Source: Thamnaconus septentrionalis (taxonomy: Eukaryota > Chordata > Actinopteri > Tetraodontiformes > Monacanthidae). Taken from it: 64,000 bases of DNA. Positions 60,471 through 64,000 of this stretch are shown piece by piece. Below the pieces are notes generated by a model. It saw nothing but the letters and a program-made list of their open reading frames with translations. It did no database searches and was not told where the DNA came from. The stretch's first letter is position 1. Each line of letters opens with the position of its first letter. The stretch is from positions 19,506,001-19,570,000 of the forward strand of contig CM020509.1 in assembly GCA_009823395.1 (NCBI GenBank), read 5' to 3'. Made by a program: the position numbers and the translations under genes.

Positions 60471-61167
60471 TTTTAAAAAACAATGAGATGTGGGTGATGC
60501 ACTTCAGATCGACTCCTCCATTTAAGTTCTAAACTTTTCTATTTGCTGACACCTGAATTTCGCTCCTCTTTGCATTTTTATTGCCTTTTACTTGCAATTT
60601 GTCCGCAGCCATGTTCTGTCTTTATGCTCCTAATGTCTTTTTCCCGCCACTGGAAAGCTCTTTGAGTCACCTTGCGTTGAGTTTTTCGCCGCCATACCAA
60701 TAAAAAAAAAAACTGTCTCAGACTCACGGCTGAGAGTTCCGTCTGAGGGGGTTCGAGTGCAAGAAAAAAAAAGAACGCTGCATTATTCGATGCTGCGTGC
60801 GGTGAGCCGGAGATCTGTGATTTTTCCGTAAAAGCCCTTCAGACAAACGAGACGCTTTTGACGCGGATTTCCGCTTCAGTCTCAACTCTGTGTCGAGGAC
60901 GTGGCGCCTGAAGCAGAAACGGCAAACCGGCAGCCAACAGACTGTGGAACCCCAGACACGTGAGACTTTTCGCCTTTTATGCAGCAGCAGCAAAATGGAA
61001 AAGAAGAATAGTAAGAATAAGGAGCAGCTCCTGCTGAGCTCTATTTTCTTTAGTCTTGCAAAAAAAAAAAAAAAAAAAACAGTCTCCAAACGGGAGTTAT
61101 ATTGCCGGCAGTGAGGACAGAGACAGCAGGGGAGTAGAAAGGAGAGGAAAAAGGTCAGCGGGAAATA

Positions 61168-61396
61168 AGTGTGTGTGTGTGTGTATTTATATACACATAC
61201 ACATACACATATACATATATACAGTGTATATATATATATATATATATTTACAAATGTGTGTGTATGTACACACAAACTATATATATGGTATATATATATA
61301 TATATATGGTGATTTAACACAAGTTCGGCCAGTTGTGCTGTGCAAGCTGGAATAAAATAAATTTATATATATATATATATAGATATATATATATAA
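61168..61396 (+). repeat. TG and TA microsatellite cluster
   Basis: TG units, ACATAC units and three TA blocks lie within 230 bases. Confidence 0.93.
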
Positions 61397-62738
61397 ATAA
61401 AATACAAAAGTAAGTATGTGCTCCCAGGGCAGAGAGTCCTGCAGCTGCAGGGTTGAGGGATGGAAGAAGTGAGCCGACTGAGGAACGTTTGAAACTGCCA
61501 GTGAGACAGAAGAGAGAGCTGGGAGACCAGACCAGACGACAGGAAGTGACAGAGAAGCAACCAGAGAAGCAGTTCCAGTGTTTCAAGAACAGACGGGGAG
61601 AATCCCTCGCCGGGAAGGAGCAGGAGGAAGGAGTGGCGGCGGCGGCGGCGGCGGGGGCGGGGGCTCTTTGTTCAGCTCATTGAAAATGAACAAAGCCGCC
61701 GGTTGATCGTCGTCACTCGTCTCTCGTCTGCACGTTTAGTTCTCCGTTAGCAGCAACACGTGTGAGCAGCTGACAGGCCGTCACCTCCTCTTAGCGCTGC
61801 TTCTAAAGACTTCACACCTCCCCGCCATTCCCACCACCACATCCTCCACCTGCTCCTCTCACACATGTGCGTTTTTAGATCAAGAGCGTTTTTTTTTCCC
61901 GTACCTCTTCCAACTCAAGGATGCTAATAGCTACTTGAAACAAATGCTAGTATTTTATTCATCTACATTTCAAAATAACAAAAAAACTGTATTCTATATT
62001 CACATGATGAACAAATAATAATGTAAATCAAATGGAGAGCAGCAGTAGAACCTGCCCGCATACAGATATTCAATGCAGCTCTTGAATCTTTTCATTTTTG
62101 TGGATTTTTTTTCCTTCATTATTTATTTTATTTATAACGTTGTCGACGACGTCGGCTCGCGACTAGACTGGAGCATCTGCTGCATGCTAATAACGTCTAT
62201 AGGGGACCTTTGACAAAGTGCTTTAAAATGGACTTAAAACAAGGCAACAAGCCGTGATGCATTATGGGACATTAGCATTCCTATTAAAGCGCCGCGCCAG
62301 AGGAGGCTCCTCCCAGCAGCGCAGCAGATGCCCCGAGATTTCAGAAAGGGGATTACGTCAGTTTATCCAAAAAAACAAAGGACAATTAATTAATCCCTCC
62401 ATCGTGTTGGGGGGTGCTGGGGATGAAGTGTGTGTGTGTGTGTGTGTGTGTGGGGCCGGGGGGGCGAGGGTGGGAAATTTCTGATCGTTAAAAAAGGAAA
62501 CCACTTCCTGCCCATAAGCCCTCACAACAGAGGCCGGCGCCGCCGCCGCGGTTGGCAAATTATAATGAGGCCACAAATTAGCATTGATGAGGCAGCAGAA
62601 GCATTTTTTAATAAGCAAAGTGTCGACAAGCTTGATTGGCAGCAAATTCAATCAGTCCAACGGCAGAGCGAGAGAGAGAGAGAGAGGGATGGGCGAGCCG
62701 TGTGTTAAAATCTGGGAGATTTGGCTTAGTGACGCCGC

Positions 62739-62767
62739 GCAAACAAACAAACAAACAAACAAACAAA
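62739..62767 (+). repeat. (AAAC)n microsatellite
   Basis: Seven perfect CAAA units. Confidence 0.94.
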
Positions 62768-64000
62768 ATGCTTTTTTGTGCAACAGGAAACAAAAATCTA
62801 GTCTAAGCCTCGAGACAGGACGTCCCACTGTGTTTACAAGCAAAAATTTATGGCAGCAATGAACCTTCTCAGACAACCTTCATTATTGCTCAATCTCTTA
62901 ATCTCATAATGTCAGTTTTGGATTAGAGGATGTTGAAGCAGAAAGACTGCAGCCAAAACGGAGTTTGAAAAAAAAAAAGTCAGGCTGCAGGACGGCAAGA
63001 ACTAAAGTTTTTACTTTTCTATGATCAACCATGTGAATTTAAAATACTAAAGTTCTTTAAATGTAGAATTAATTAAAGAAAATGGTTCACTTCAATTTCA
63101 CCCAGAGGTGAAAGGAAGATGATTGGTCGGTGACGATTAAAAAATGCTTCAGACTGGAGTTTTGACCAGATGGACGTGTGGGAGCTCAGACTTGATACTC
63201 GAGATTTTGATCTTCAAACTCGAGTTTTTGCTCATTTTTTTAGTGAGGAAGAACAGACCATGATGAGGTGAAACATGAAGCATTTGGAGATTTGTTGTTT
63301 AAAGTAATTTAGTTCACTGTTGACTCCCGTAAAAAGTTCCTGGAGGTGATGTTGCCGCAGGTGGGTGGATGGATGGATATACGGAGATTCCAGGTGAGAG
63401 CCTTGTAAACTCCGGCAGGTGCAGAGTGAAGTGAACTCAGTCTTCCTGTCCCGCAGCGACGCTCCTCACTGATTGGCTGCCGCCCCGTCGCTTCCTCGTC
63501 GTCTCTCATCTCCAGACCTCAAAGCGCCGTCCGTGAGCCCAGACTGCAGCCTCCTCCGGAACAGGAAGTGCCTTGATCCGCTTTTACATCACCCTCCCTC
63601 CGCTGCTCTGCTGCCTCCGCTGGTTGTCAGCGACCATCAAGTCACTCACAGAGATAGCATATACATCTTTTTTCTTCCTCGACCACCTGTCCCTGTTTTA
63701 TTTCTCTCCATCATGCGGGACGGTCACACAATAAAAAAGAGCTCAACCTCCCTCTCCAACAAACCCCCTCTTCCTTCCTTCCTCCTCCTCCTCCTCCTCC
63801 TTCCTCTTCTTCGCCTCCTCCAACTCGCCCAGGTGAGTTTCCAGAGTTTTCCACTTGTTTACCGGCTTTCGCCGAGCCTTTTTCAGTCAACAAGTCGGCG
63901 GCTAATTAAACCGTGGCGTCGGGCGCTGGAGCTCCTCTCAACCTGCGGCGCTATAAATAGGAGAGCGTCTCAGGAAGACAGGGAGGTGTTGTACATGACG

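Larger units (their letters stand above)
50503..64000 (-). other. gpc3: gpc3 intron 2, partial (at least 13.5 kb)
   Basis: This is noncoding sequence upstream of exon 3 in the gene's direction. I searched it for the expected exon 2 (the CC-K-K-M-E motif ending in phase 1 before EAF) and found nothing, so exon 2 is probably further right. It holds decayed interspersed repeats (50617-51140, 53040-53350, 56605-56815, 57440-57776, 60341-60470), the GGTCTG minisatellite (55112-55615), and microsatellites of CA, GA, TA, GACA and AAAC type. The last 3 kb is unique-looking noncoding DNA with simple repeats. Confidence 0.7.

Noticed and set aside
63948..63960. TATA-like CTATAAATAG near the right edge
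   Set aside because: There is no downstream first exon, start context or clear CpG island within the remaining bases, so it cannot be called a promoter.

Overview
The window is vertebrate intronic DNA, most likely from a ray-finned (teleost) fish. It carries the middle five coding exons of one large gene on the minus strand, separated by repeat-rich introns. The gene is recognisably glypican-3 (gpc3), a GPI-anchored heparan sulfate proteoglycan. The teleost assignment rests on very dense (CA)n, (CT)n and (TA)n microsatellites, an RTE-type LINE, a Tc1-like element with its typical fish sequence, several CAG-terminated hAT-like miniature elements, and the familiar fish SINE/LINE 3' tail.

Gene layout, read right to left in the direction of transcription: exon 3 (50502-49814), exon 4 (34978-34803), exon 5 (33492-33367), exon 6 (28692-28587) and exon 7 (12854-12665). 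Exon numbers follow the eight-exon human gene. Every junction has AG/GT borders, the reading phases agree across all four joins, and the joined 1,287 bases have no stop. The twelve cysteines expected of this part of the core protein, an R-x-x-R furin-type site and two Ser-Gly glycosaminoglycan sites are present. Exons 1-2 (signal peptide and N-terminus) and the last exon (GPI signal) were not found and probably lie beyond the right and left edges.

The rest is intron. Intron 7 (1-12664, partial) ends in about 825 bases of degenerate GGAT repeat. Intron 6 (12855-28586) begins with about 140 bases of (TAA)n and holds a SINE/LINE tail and about 290 bases of (TA)n. Introns 5 and 4 are shorter, with polypyrimidine tracts. 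Intron 3 (34979-49813) holds a decayed RTE LINE with a second small fragment of the same family, an hAT-like MITE, and a Tc1-like deletion derivative with another element nested in it. Intron 2 (50503-64000, partial) holds decayed repeats, an L2/Rex1-type LINE terminus and a 500-base minisatellite.

I see no second gene, RNA gene, CRISPR array or novel multi-gene system. The most interesting observations are the divergent proline/alanine linker next to the furin site, exon 7 flanked within 50 bases by two unstable arrays, members of one MITE family lying 48-49 bases past two successive splice donors, the nested Tc1, the paired RTE fragments, and a scatter of strong CTCF-like motifs.
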